Positions 32,801-42,723 of a DNA stretch of 64,000 nt are shown in pieces. How positions within the stretch are numbered: the stretch's first letter is position 1; every line of letters starts with the position of its first letter. The notes below the pieces were generated by a model. The model saw only the letters and a program-made list of their open reading frames with translations. It searched no databases and had not been told where the DNA came from. A program made the translations under genes and the position numbers. This DNA is from Megalobrama amblycephala (taxonomy: Eukaryota; Chordata; Actinopteri; Cypriniformes; Xenocyprididae): positions 58,041,275 to 58,105,274 of the forward strand of contig NC_063045.1 of NCBI RefSeq assembly GCF_018812025.1, written 5' to 3'.

Positions 32801-33340
32801 GGTACCAAGCGATAGGCCGCCTAGAGGGGGACTGTATGCTGGTGAGAGAGGAAGAGGAAAATTGCTCTTTCTTTGAGAATGTAAAATATTTTTTGTGTTC
32901 GCCGTGAAAACGGCGTTTTGCTTGGGGGCAACAACAATGGACCCTGGTCGCAGAACACACAAACTGGTTCCCATGCCCGGAACTGAACGAGGCAGAGGGG
33001 AAAGAGAACGAGAGAGCTTTGGGGTGGTCCGGCCTCGGCCGGACTTAAAGGGCACCTATTATGCAAAATTCACTTTTACATGGTGTTTGACCATAAATGT
33101 GTGTTGGCAGTGTGTGAGCAAAACCACCCTAGAATGAGAAAAATCCACCCAGTGTTTTTTTTACAATCTCAATAATTCATAAGCACTGACTCAGAACGCC
33201 CTGTTCTAAGATTGCTCTCACTGTGACGTAGAATTGCGCTAAACCCCACCCACGTGGTTTGATTGACAATCTGGTTTTGGCATAGACCCCGCCCTCGGTG
33301 ATCTGTCAACCATCCTCCATTGTTTCAACGACAGCCGGTA

Positions 33341-33625
33341 ATGTCTCCTAATAAACATATATGTTCTGTTGTGGGATGTAATAATGAACATAGTAGTTTT
33401 CACTTACTTCCGACATCAGAGCCACTGAAAACGCAGTGGATGGATTTTATTTACGAAGGAAAGGCGCCACTCAAAATTCCAAAATACGTTTATGTTTGCG
33501 CGAATCATTTTTTGACTGACTGTTTTGAGAACGAGGGTCAATTCAAAGCAGGTCTTGCTTCAAAGTTAATCCTCAAGTGTGGATCGTTGCCTACTGTTCG
33601 CGATCCAACGTCACCTCCAGAAGAA
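33341..33625 (+). CDS. THAP zinc-finger exon of the Kolobok-type element
   Basis: A 95-residue frame from ATG 33341 to a consensus donor (GTAAGT at 33626). THAP (C2CH) DNA-binding domain: CSVVGC at about residue 8, a conserved Trp in TQWMDF at about 33, CANHF at about 54 (C-x2-H), and SLPTV at about 84 in the place of the domain's closing motif. THAP domains in P-like and Kolobok transposases bind the element's own ends. The frame runs on for only six codons past the donor, and I cannot see the next exon, so the product is partial. I prefer ATG 33341 over 33320 because THAP proteins usually start a few residues before the first Cys. Confidence 0.75.
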
Positions 33626-34222
33626 GTAAGTGTATTTAATGTTTTTTGAGCAAATAGTCATTTCAGTCGATGTCAGCCAGTTCAATAACAAATGCGTCTA
33701 AAGTTGTTGTTGTCGTCGTAGAATGTCTGTGTATATAATTTAAACCTTGTTTGTATAGTGTGTATCGACACGTGTATATATATATATTTTTAAAGATATT
33801 GTATTAAAAACTGTGTATGTTTTCCGGGATGGTCTACCATACATGATGGAGTGACTTGAAGTTGTTTCATCCGTCTTGTAACCTTTGATACAACAAATAG
33901 CGTCAGACAGTTTTATGTCACGTATTATTTTTTGCAACAATTACAAATGTAAATAAATTAATACCTGTTCTATCTCCCTGCAGCATATATTTTCTGGTTC
34001 TGTAGCCATCTTCTCACATTTGCCACATAAGCACCTGTACGACAAGTAATGTCAACATGACGCAACCGTTCCCTCGCATAAATATAATTTCGTTTGTACT
34101 TAGCAAACGTTATCACAGTATTTGTGTTTGTAGTTTCAAAAAATTGCGCGAACGTTATCACAGTGTGTGTGTGTGTGTGTGTGTTGCACATCCATAATTG
34201 CAAAGGGGACGCGATTAAAACT

Positions 34223-34384
34223 CTATAAGTACATAAATGTATCAAATAACCATTCAGAGACGTCCTGCTCCATTCTCAATTGTGTTTCTTCTGCCGGAGT
34301 CTCTTCATCATCTGGGTCTGATTCCGGTTCAAACATGTACGGCTGAATGCCATACAAAACAGCGGGTCTCTCACTCTCAGCCAT
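34223..34384 (-). CDS. Small acidic ORF on the opposite strand of the Kolobok-type element
   Basis: 53 codons from an ATG at 34384: MAESERP, then a GIQPYMFEPES segment and the acidic run DPDDEE, ending at TAG. The codon pattern and acidic composition look protein-like. Similar short N-terminal segments with a PYxFEP core occur in fish transposon-associated proteins; I recall this only from general knowledge and cannot confirm the family. It may be a first exon spliced on at the weak GTTATT after SEW. It converges on the THAP frame. Confidence 0.35.
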   Translation of the reverse strand: MAESERPAVLYGIQPYMFEPESDPDDEETPAEETQLRMEQDVSEWLFDTFMYL

Positions 34385-34836
34385 TCTGCTTCTATCGACT
34401 GTTTATTGCCATAGGTATGCAAGTTACGCCCTCATCCAAAGGCAGGGCGGGGATATGCAGCTCATTTATATTTAAGGTGGTATACACCAAAACAGCTCTT
34501 TTTAAAACAGGCCCCAAAAATGACATTTTCAAATGGTTATAATAAATTAACTGTGGGGTATTTTGTGCTGAAACTTCACAAATACATTCTGGGGACACCC
34601 AAGACCAATATTACATCTTGTAAAAAGGGGCATAATAGGTGCCCTTTAACCCCTTCCTCTTCCTTCCACAGGGATTAGGAAGATTTTGGAGGCCTCGGAT
34701 CCAGCTCTATCTTGGGCCAGGGGCCCTGCCGTTGCCTCGGGAAGGAAGAGCGTCTGGCGCTCGGGCGGGCTCGGCAGCGCTGTTCCTTTTGAGCTGGAGC
34801 TGGAGCTGCCTGGGCGGTAGAGGGAGCAGCTTTGCT

Positions 34837-36080
34837 CTACTGAGCCGGCACAGTCCTGGGGCGGCTGGAAGCAGAAGTGGAACTGGAACGCTTCGGCAAG
34901 AAGTGTCGCATAGCCTGGGAGTTGAGCCAAAGATGGCGCTCGAGCACAACCAGACTGGCCATGGAACGCCCAATGGCCTGGGCCATGGCCTTCGAGGAGC
35001 GCAGGGCCAGATCCGTGGCACTGCGTAGATCACGGAAGGCGGGTGCATCAAAACCAGACTCGTCCAGTGCGCGGAGGAGCTTGGCCTGAAACACCTGCAG
35101 TATGGTCATGGTGTGCAGTGAGGAGGAAGCTTGGCCAGTGGAGGTGTAAGCCCTGCCAGCCAGGGAGGAGGTAGTCCTACAGGGCTTAGACGGGAGGGTC
35201 CTCTTGGTTTTCCACCCCACAGCCGCGGGGGGACAGAGGTGAGCTGCTACCGCTTCGTCCAGGGGAGGAAGGCAGTCATAACCCTTCTCTGAGGATCCGT
35301 CAACCGAGGTGGGAGCCGCCTGTTGCGAGGTACATAAGCGGGCCGAGTAGGGTGCGTGCCACGACCTGGTCAGCTCTTCGTGGACCCCGGGAAAAAAGGG
35401 CGCAGCGCGTTGGCGAGGGGCCTGACGACGTCCCGGCAGGTACCACTCATCTAACCTGCTACTCGCTGGATCTTCAGGCGGGGCCCATTGAAGATTCAGT
35501 TCCTCGACCGCATTTGAGACGATGCGGAACAGCTCGGCATCCATCCTGGGTCTAGAATCAATGGGCTCCAGCGATGGTAAATGGGCGGGGTTCTCCTCAG
35601 AGTCACCGGCCCATTCCTCTCAGAGGCCGCGAGATACATGGAGTCGTCATCTAGCGGCTCGTCCTCTGAACCGCCGAAGGAGACGAGGTCGCTCGCATCA
35701 GCTGAGGGACGCAGGTCGGGGCGGGAGAACAAGACGGGGGACTGCTCTCATGGGGGAGAAGGTGAGGCACGCGGGAGCTGGGCCGGCGTGAGCTCATCCA
35801 TCTCCGGGCGCTGGACTTCTCTACCCCGCTGTCTCTTCCTAGCCGGCTCGCTGGAGGAAGGAGACGGGAGAGTGCTAGCAGCAGGACCGCCCTCAGCGAA
35901 GAAGGCGATCCGCGAGCGCAACGAGGTGAGACTCATGTTCTCGCAGTGAGAACGGAGGAGGTAGTCGGCCCAGACAGCCGACGCACTCACCGTGCCCATC
36001 AGTCTCATGCAGAGGGGCTCTGCATGTGCCACAAGTGTGGCTTGGCATTTGAAGCAACGCCGCCGCCGTGAAAACGGCAT
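34837..36080 (-). pseudogene. DIRS gag, three frames
   Basis: Three overlapping or adjacent minus-strand frames together span a gag: 36080-35748 starts MPFSRRRR, with CFKCQ and a later Cys in the position of a small zinc-binding motif; 35732-35496 carries LVSFGGSEDE; 35544-34837 holds ELFRIVSNAVEELNLQW, RLDEWYLPGRRQAPRQR, FFPGVHEEL and a helical C-terminal part. Two frame changes (near 35740 and 35520) break it. Gag of DIRS elements packages the RNA. The tandem TCTTTTAGAGCGG motif near 36090-36190 lies in the leader upstream. Confidence 0.75.
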
Positions 36081-36363
36081 TTGAGGGGCTCTTTTAGAGC
36101 GGCGAGGGCCACTGGAAGCTCTTTTAGAGCGGTTAGAAAACCACGAGGGAAGCTCTTTTAGAGCGGTAATAAACGGCGGGAAAGATGCTCTAATAGAAGC
36201 GCCGGATGGCGGCAGGAGATGTGCTGGCGGGAAGCTGGAAGCGGGAAGCGGGCCTCTTCAATGGCGGCGGAGAGCGTCCTTCCAGTCAACTTCTTCCCAG
36301 GCGGTGAAGGCTTCAGGCGGAGATCAGCGAGGAGAAGTTGCAGTCGTCACTGAAGGAGAGAGA

Positions 36364-36570
36364 ACTGAAATCCTATGGCGAAACGCCTGCTTATATAGCC
36401 CTAAACCCCACCCATTTCGGCGGGAATATTCACGTGCTTTGTCGCCATAGGCCGCGCGGCTGAGCCGCGCCGTTGGTTCAACAACTTGTCTATGAGTGAA
36501 CCAATGACGGTGCAGTTGCACTGCGTTATTGAAAAAGGCTTCAGTAGCGGGGAAAAAGGAGACTTTCCCC
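36364..36570 (-). repeat. DIRS inverted terminal repeat, right (5' end of element)
   Basis: Inverted copy of the left repeat. Read in element orientation it contains TATATAAGCAGGCG, the likely TATA box of the element's promoter, upstream of gag. Confidence 0.85.
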
Positions 36571-36604
36571 CATACACAGTCCGAGTGAAGTATCGAAAGA
36601 GAAC

Positions 36605-36975
36605 AGTGCATTTACACAGTATTTTGTTTTTATAGCAAAGGTGCACTGATTAAGTTGTTTTGAGGCAATTAAAACTACAACTATAGCAATATTTTTAGTC
36701 TAGGGAAATATACTCTTGTTTCATGTAGTTATAGTTTAAGTATGTGTAGCGTGGAACGTGTTTAGCGTGTCACACTAGTATAATATTCAATATGGGCCGA
36801 TTGATCAGAAGAAAGGTGCGACTACTGGAGAGAGGAAGGTAACACAGCAGGTGAGTGAACAACCAACACTGAGCCTCTTAACTGAATAAAGCTGGATTTT
36901 ATAATAGAAAATGGTTCTTGTTTTTCTTTGAATAAATGAATCGCATATGTTTACAATCTGACAGTGTAAAATGAA
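36605..36975. repeat. Continuation of the third-unit 3' flank, no gene
   Basis: AGTGCATTTACACAG onwards continues the flank interrupted at 29998 (compare 8356-8480). The rest up to the Harbinger-type element has no recognised feature. Confidence 0.5.
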
Positions 36976-36978
36976 TTA

Positions 36979-37687
36979 TGCTGCGTTCACACCAAACGCG
37001 AATAGAGCGTCAAATTCGCGTCTACCGTGTCTAGTTTGCCGCTTGAACATTTTGAATGCATTCAAATGCGCGTCTAGAGCGAAATAGACGCGCGTAAAAA
37101 ACAAGCGTTTGAAGCGAAATTGACGCGCGTCCGAGGAGAAATCCGCTTCTTGTGGGAGGGGCAAGTGCTATGCGGTTGTCTGTTTGCAAGATGGTGTTGA
37201 TCGTGCGTTCATCGAGAGAGCTACCGCTTTGTATTCGCGGGTCGATAAACGTGTACGTGACTCAAAAGTGAAATGTGTATTTACAATTTACCAGGTTGCC
37301 CAATCTCCTCACCGACACTCTTCCAAGCGAGGTCCTTTTTATTTCTGTCTCTATAGAAGTATGAACTTGTGTCATAAATCTCTGGGTGACTGCTCACTGA
37401 TAATATCAGTCGTTCCTCCATTTTGAATGAGTGACTCCGGGCGGGCCTGCCGCCACAGCAGCAAGCAGGCTCCTGATTGGTTAAGTTCAAATTTTTCAAC
37501 TCGGGCGTCAGACGCGAATTTGCGTCAAACGCGTAAATGCACAAAAAGCACCATTCGCGCGTATGAGGCGAATTCGCGTCTTCCGCGCCGCGAGACCTCC
37601 AGACGCGCATAAGGGCGTCTTTACATTGACTTAACATTGAAAACATTCGCGCCAGACGCTCTATTCGCGTTTGGTGTGAACACAGCA
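36979..37687. mobile_element. PIF/Harbinger-type element
   Basis: Long terminal inverted repeats begin TGCTGCGTTCACACCAAACG and end with the complementary GTTTGGTGTGAACACAGCA (one change), flanked by the 3-bp duplication TTA (36976-36978, 37688-37690), as in PIF/Harbinger. The arms are CpG-rich (GCGTCTA-type motifs). It encloses a MADF-like exon, which fits the two-gene Harbinger layout, but the DDE transposase is missing. Confidence 0.85.
37292..37421 (-). CDS. MADF/Myb-like first exon of a Harbinger-type element
   Basis: From ATG 37421: MEERLILSVSSHPEIYDTSS, then YFYRDRNKKDLAWKSV, then EEIGQPG at a GT donor (37291-37290, GTAAAT). This is the N-terminal half of a MADF (Myb/SANT-like) domain, the second protein of Harbinger transposons that brings transposase to DNA. 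A longer open frame (from 37730) is only read-through of the inverted repeat. The second exon is not in the element, so this is a remnant. Confidence 0.65.
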
Positions 37688-37859
37688 TTACAATGTTTCC
37701 TCTTATTGCTCTTTGGAACTTTCTAGGCACTTGGAATCAGCAGGTTAAACAGTTCAACTCAGTTGAAACAATTGTCATGCGATTGACATAGTAAGGGAAA
37801 TCAAATAAAGAATCTTTGAATAGAAAATCTTTCTGTTACCCAAATGAAATAAAATGAAA

Positions 37860-38300
37860 CGTATGAGAGCAGATTTAATGTTACAACACTTCTTATTCAT
37901 TTCTCTTGCTTGGCTTCCTCCTCCTCTTGTTCCTCTTCTTATTTTTCTTTCTTTGAATTCTGTATACATTAAAAAAAATACAGTACACCCAGAAATATCC
38001 TGACCATTTACTCATCTTCTACCCTCATGCCATCTGAGATGTGTACAACTTTCCTTCTTCAGATGAACTCAAACAAAGGTTTTTAGAAAAATAAATAATC
38101 TCTGGGAATGCTTTATAATGCAAGCTCATGTGTTCCTAAAATCTGAAGCATCAAACAGCACATACAGCAATAACTACAGTAATGAATCACTATGAAAACT
38201 AAAAACACTACACTGTAAGTTCCTTTTATATATATATTGCAATAAATATCGTATCGTGGACTTTATATGAATTGAATTTAAAATTGTATTGTTTGTCTAC
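37860..38300. repeat. Third-unit 3' flank, pyrimidine-rich arm
   Basis: Copy of 1105-1400 and 8605-8870 (AACACTTCTTATTCATTTC, CCTCCTCCTCTTGTTCC). Confidence 0.6.
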
Positions 38301-39033
38301 AAAGCCTTAAAGGGTTAGTTCACCCAAAAATGAAAATTCTGTCATTAATTACTCACCCTCATGCCGTTCCACACCGGTAAGACCTTCGTTAATCTTCAAA
38401 ATGCAAATTGAGATATTTTTGTTGAAATCCGATGGACACACTGATTCATATCGCTCTGATGCTTCCTGAAGCAGTGTTTTGAAATCGGCCATCACTAAAT
38501 AAGTTATTTTGGTTTTTTTGGTGCACCAAAAATATTCTCGTTGCTTTATAATATTAATATTGAACCACGGTACTCACATGAACTGATTTAAATATGTTTT
38601 TAGTATTAATGGATCTTGAGAGAGGAAGTGTCATTGCTCCCTATGCAGGCCTCACTGAGTCATCGGATTTCAACAAAAATATCTTAATTTGTGTTCCGAA
38701 GATCAACGAAGGTCTTATGGGTGTAAAACAGCACGAGGGTGAGTATCTAATGACAGAATTTTAATTTCTGGGTGAACTAACCCTTTAAAAAATCTCGCTC
38801 CTCAATTCCTGTCAGAGTTGTTTACTGAGCAAAATCCAGTCAGATCACAGACCAGTCATCTATTACGGGTATCCAGATCTAGACTGCAATGCAGGGGGGA
38901 TAGAGCCTTGGTAGTCGCTGACCCAAAGTTGTGGAACAAATTGCCTTTATTTATCAAAACAGCGCCCACAGTGTCTGAGTTCAAAAGTCTTTTGAAAAAC
39001 TATCTGTTTTCTTGTGCGTTTAACGTCTTGTGA
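38281..39033 (+). pseudogene. L2-like LINE ORF2 tail, split by a Kolobok-type MITE
   Basis: Left of the insertion the frame reads FVYKAL; right of it, KNLAPQFLSELF followed by RSRLQCRGDRALVVA, PKLWNKLPLFIK and FKSLLKNYLF to a stop at 39033: the conserved C-terminus of L2-like LINE ORF2. Removing the insert and one TTAA rejoins the frame. Confidence 0.8.
38311..38784. mobile_element. Kolobok-type MITE
   Basis: Inverted ends AGGGTTAGTTCACCCA and TGGGTGAACTAACCCT-type, flanked by TTAA (38307-38310, 38785-38788). Same family as 50595-50880. Non-coding. Confidence 0.88.
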
Positions 39034-39296
39034 ATGTATATTTTTGGTGATGGACATGGGTAACTTTGTACAGCACTGGTCAACCAAGGTTGTTTTAAAT
39101 GTCCTCATGTTTTATGTTATTGTATACAGTACTGCACAGTATGAGAGCAAGTGGGGGTGTTAACATTTGTAATGGGTGTGGCCTCATTCTGATGATGTGT
39201 ATATGTGCCTGGTTATCTATAAATGGACAAATAAAGAGGTTCTGGTTTGACAGAAAAACCGAGTGGTGTGCATATATGTGCATAAATGTGCATAAA

Positions 39297-39298
<2 letters not shown>

Positions 39299-39369
<71 letters not shown>
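39299..39369. repeat. (TG)n(TA)n microsatellite
   Basis: TGTG run passing into about 28 TA units. It sits just 3' of the P3 polyadenylation region and replaces the left edge of the duplicated unit. Confidence 0.95.
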
Positions 39370-39374
<5 letters not shown>

Positions 39375-39451
39375 GAGGGTGTTACCTAAATTATATATGG
39401 TTGTGACAATGAGAACACTTTGACTATAATTGATGCTTGCCATGTGATACT

Positions 39452-39457
39452 TTTATT
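39452..39457 (-). promoter_or_regulatory. Polyadenylation signal of protease P3
   Basis: AATAAA on the minus strand, about 65 bases past the P3 stop. Confidence 0.7.
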
Positions 39458-39521
39458 GAAAGAACGTTTATGGAAGAATTCAAGAATAACATTTCTTCCT
39501 TCTTTAGTTTCCATGAAGTCA

Positions 39522-40935
39522 CTATACATTTCCAATTACTGTACGGATCCATTGAATAAATGCTGAAATCTTAGTATACACATTAGGATGCACAGGTGAA
39601 TTACAGTGCTGGGCACCGAAAGATGTGATACCAACAGCAGTGTTTCCACAAACCAAAGGTCCTCCTGAATCCCCCTGTTAAGAAACACAGATCAACACAT
39701 CAGTAGTGAAACCAGTTCATACATTACCATAAAGTCTGTGAATCATCTTTTGTACGTACAAAGCAGGTTCCACCATCGCCATATACACAGATCATCTGTG
39801 AGACTGAGTATACTTCTCCCCATCTATTTCTACATTCGTTGTTATTCATTACGGACACTTTTGCCTCCATCAGAAGATTGCTCCTTGAGCCATCAGTCAG
39901 CATTCCCCAGCCGGCAACGCTACAGGCAGTATCAGGTGTGATGTCTTCTCCTTCATTTGGTAGTGGTATCACTCCAACTTTGTTGTTTAGTTGGACTTTT
40001 TTCTCTAGCTATAATTAAAAAATACAATTTTTAATAAACAATCTTTTATATCACTGAAATTTGTTATGTTATACTATTGTTTTTGAGGTTATTACAGAAG
40101 CTGAAAAGGCAAAGTGGAGTTTTTTTATTTTTTATTTGCCTTTTTATTTTATGCTGTGTGTGCCCATTTGTTGTTGCTAAACAGAGCAATAAATCAATAA
40201 TGTAGAAAACAGACTCAAAGAGGCACTTGGCTATTTACAGAAAAATTATTTAAATCCCTTCAGTAATTTTTAAAGCAAGATATTCAAACATAGTGGTTTG
40301 TGCTACTGTTTCCTGACTGGATATTATTTTGAAAAACAAAATATATTACAGATTGTTACCTTCAAAAGCATGATGTCAGCATCATTTCGATTAGGATTGG
40401 AATTATATTTTGGATGAGGGATGTAGGACTTCACTCTGATTTGATCTGAACTCTTGCTGTTCCTTAAGTCATGAGCACCAACAACAACCATCAGAATATT
40501 AAGTCTGTTGAAAGAGCGTATTGGAAATGGTCATTTATGTCATAACTGATATACAGGTTGCACTTCAGTCATTATCAGTCAAAAGTAATTTTAATTCAGC
40601 ATTGCAGTTCACGCTAAAGAATCTCTTACCCGTTCCAGCAATGTGCGGCAGTCAGGACAAACTGATCAGAAATGAGGAATCCACCACAGAAATGGTGCCC
40701 ATATGCCTGAAGAGAAACCATGTAAGGTCTGGAGTGGCGTTTGGCTACTGTGCCGTTCACTATACCTACACATGAGCTGAGAGAGAGATAGTGCTGTTAG
40801 TCAACTTATTCAGCACATACCAATTAAACACTTGTAAAAGTCATCGTAATATGCAGTTAAATAATCAGTCTCACCAGTGAAGGTCAGGTGTGGCAGCAGA
40901 GAGGCCAACAGGAGCAGAGAGATGATGATGGTCAT
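39522..40935 (-). CDS. Granzyme/mast-cell-protease-like serine protease P3 (5 exons, shifted exon-2 acceptor)
   Basis: S1-family serine protease. Minus-strand exons: 40935-40875, 40765-40630 (see below), 40504-40360, 40008-39760 and 39674-39522; 247 residues. Signal peptide 1-20, then a single Gly, then IVNG. Triad His62 (AAHC), Asp109 (DIMLL), Ser200 (GDSGG); CF precedes GDSGG; all eight cysteines are present. With the acceptor used by the paralogues (exon from 40776), a 4-base deletion gives TAG at the fourth codon of exon 2. The same deletion creates GTGTAG, an AG acceptor before 40765, that restores frame exactly and joins the signal peptide to G-IVNG. I therefore call it intact but with a shortened activation peptide; if only the old acceptor works, it is a pseudogene. 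A TATA-like box is kept 40 bases upstream of the ATG. Confidence 0.8.
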
Positions 40936-40974
40936 GATGAAGACGATCAGTGAGCTCTCACTGGCTAAACATGG

Positions 40975-40984
40975 TATAAATATA
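40975..40984 (-). promoter_or_regulatory. TATA-like box of P3
   Basis: TATATTTATA on the minus strand, about 40 bases before the start codon, implying a short 5' UTR. It is conserved in position with P4 and degenerate in P1 and P2. Confidence 0.6.
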
Positions 40985-41039
40985 CTTCAAAGGTGGGTGG
41001 AGTCACTGAGCTGACTGTTACTTACTTCTTTTTTTAATA

Positions 41040-41792
41040 TTGTAGTATGATCAACACAATTAGAAGTATTGTTCTTGTTAATCCTTGTGGTTTCATTGAA
41101 GCTACAGACGGTTTGAATGATAAGAATTAAGAATGTAAGCATATATCATTAACTTTTATGTTAGTAAACTTATTTGAACTACAAAATATGCTTTGCACCT
41201 TAAAAAAAAAAAAAAAAACAGGTGGTAAAATAGAAGATAACATGAAAATGTGACCCTTTTCACAGACTGTGATGACGCGTTTTAACGGTCATTAGCATTG
41301 TAAATCTTGCAAAGTTTTTTATATTTTCAATTTTTTTATGTATGTACATTTATAACACTATACTTAATATTACCTTTGCATCAAATTATAAAAAATAGTT
41401 TATGCTGCCGTGAGGGTGTTTCTAATACAGTGGCTATGGGAGTGACGGTAAAGTTGACATCTTTCTCTCTTCTGACTGATGTTATTAGTCTCTGTTTTTT
41501 TCTTCATCTTTTTGAAAGTTGTGAAAACATTGTTGTTGAGTTTTTCTTTTGCTGTTTGAGCAAATGGGAACACACAAAATACATTTAATGTATTCTCTCA
41601 TTCACCGCTACATAATTTTAACCAACTATGACAACTTCCATTTTGAGAAACCCGGAAATGTCAAAAGGGTCTATTGGCTTTCCTGAACCATAGCACACAC
41701 ATTAAGACAACCTGTCTAATATCATGCAGGTCCCCCTCCTGACTTCAGCAGCAGATACTTTAACTCCTCCAAGTTATCAGGTGGGGCCTGGA

Positions 41793-41825
<33 letters not shown>

Positions 41826-42650
41826 GTCCCGCACATTTCATAAATTTTCAATTGGATCAAAATCTTGGTAATTTGGAGGCCAAGGCAACACATTAATCTC
41901 TTTAGTTTCCTCAGACCATTCCTGAACTTTTTTTGCAGTATGGCATGATGCATTATGCTGCTGAAAGAGACCACTGCCATCAGGGAACACTATTGCCATG
42001 AAGGGGTGTATGTGGTCTGCAACAATCTTTAGGTAGTGGTACGTGTCAAAGTAACTGCTCAGAGCATAACACTTATTTTGTAGATTAGTTTGAGCTAGAA
42101 GCTGAATAATATGTGTCTATTATTCCTAATCTTGTGGTTTTCAGTCTTTCATCATTCAAATAGATATGAGCCAACTTGCATGAATCAAAATTGAGGGTGT
42201 AACCAAAATGGCCAAAATAATTCACTTGGCCAAAATGGAAATGACTTTTGTGCCCCCCATGAATTGTAATATGGTTTTGACAATGAAGACACTTTGAATG
42301 ATTAATGCGCATGTGAACTTTATGAAAGTTCAGTTGAGGAACTTAACTCAATTAACATTTCATATGAAGAGAAAGAAAGCCCGTTTCGACCTGCTATTAA
42401 GATTAGTGGTGGGAGAAATTACACTTTTCAAAGTTTGAATCAATTCAAAATGATTCAGTTTCGAACAACGTTGCAAACCCAACACGCTGGTGACACCTGC
42501 TGGTCAGAACAGTGTAATGCAACAAAAACTCAGGCCAAAGATGGATAAAAACATCTCTTTTAAACTCATTGTAAATTTTATTGAAAGGGAAATCTATCAA
42601 ATGTAATTAACTAATCATCTGATAATATTAAATATCAAATGTCTGTATAA
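41040..42650. repeat. P3 5' flank with Tc1 relic, no gene
   Basis: Largely the same as 46380-47830. It includes a poly-T of about 27 at 41798-41824. 41690-42080 is a minus-strand Tc1-like transposase relic (see the copy at 47080-47507). Frames at 41307-41588 and 42085-42312 show no family features. The site CTGCTATTAAGATTAG (about 42391-42406) is the empty target of the Kolobok-type insertion found in the P4 unit. Confidence 0.6.
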
Positions 42651-42674
42651 TATGTGTTCTTTTATCAATTTTCA

Positions 42675-42676
<2 letters not shown>

Positions 42677-42718
<42 letters not shown>
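42677..42718. repeat. (TA)n microsatellite
   Basis: About 21 TA units at the left edge of the Tc1 relic. Confidence 0.95.
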
Positions 42719-42721
<3 letters not shown>

Positions 42722-42723
42722 AG

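Larger units (their letters stand above)
33049..34645. mobile_element. Kolobok-type DNA transposon with THAP exon, nested in DIRS
   Basis: Terminal inverted repeats AGGGCACCTATTATGC and GCATAATAGGTGCCCT are perfect at the ends, flanked by the TTAA duplication (33045-33048 and 34646-34649). TTAA targets plus a THAP domain are the hallmark of the Kolobok superfamily. It carries a THAP exon on the plus strand and an acidic frame on the minus strand, and no transposase catalytic core that I can see. 47832-49150 is a diverged relative. It includes a (GT)n near 34160-34183. Confidence 0.88.
29999..36604 (-). mobile_element. DIRS-like tyrosine-recombinase retrotransposon
   Basis: Inverted terminal repeats of about 200 bp (30047-30252 against 36364-36570). 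Outer termini differ from each other but both are complementary to an internal region (30314-30399), the defining DIRS1-type layout. On the minus strand the order is gag (36080-34837), RT and RNase H (about 32800-30920), then tyrosine recombinase (31091-30369). The interrupted flank (CTACATATC | AGTGCATTTACAC) is intact at about 8350-8365, and there is no target duplication, as expected for recombinase-mediated insertion. A Kolobok-type element is nested at 33049-34645. Coding frames are broken in several places, so it is not autonomous. Confidence 0.93.

Noticed and set aside
34639..35089. Plus-strand ORF of 129 residues, GC-rich
   Set aside because: Antisense of DIRS gag; the minus-strand frame has the recognisable protein.
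37422..37730. N-terminal extension of the MADF-like ORF (from 37730)
   Set aside because: Reads through the Harbinger-type terminal inverted repeat; the MADF domain starts right after ATG 37421.
39095..39443. ORFs with Tyr-Ile repeats on both strands
   Set aside because: Products of the (TA)n microsatellite at 39299-39369.
41580..41680. Possible conserved exon shared by P3 and P4 flanks
   Set aside because: High similarity is explained by the recent segmental duplication; indels between copies break all frames.
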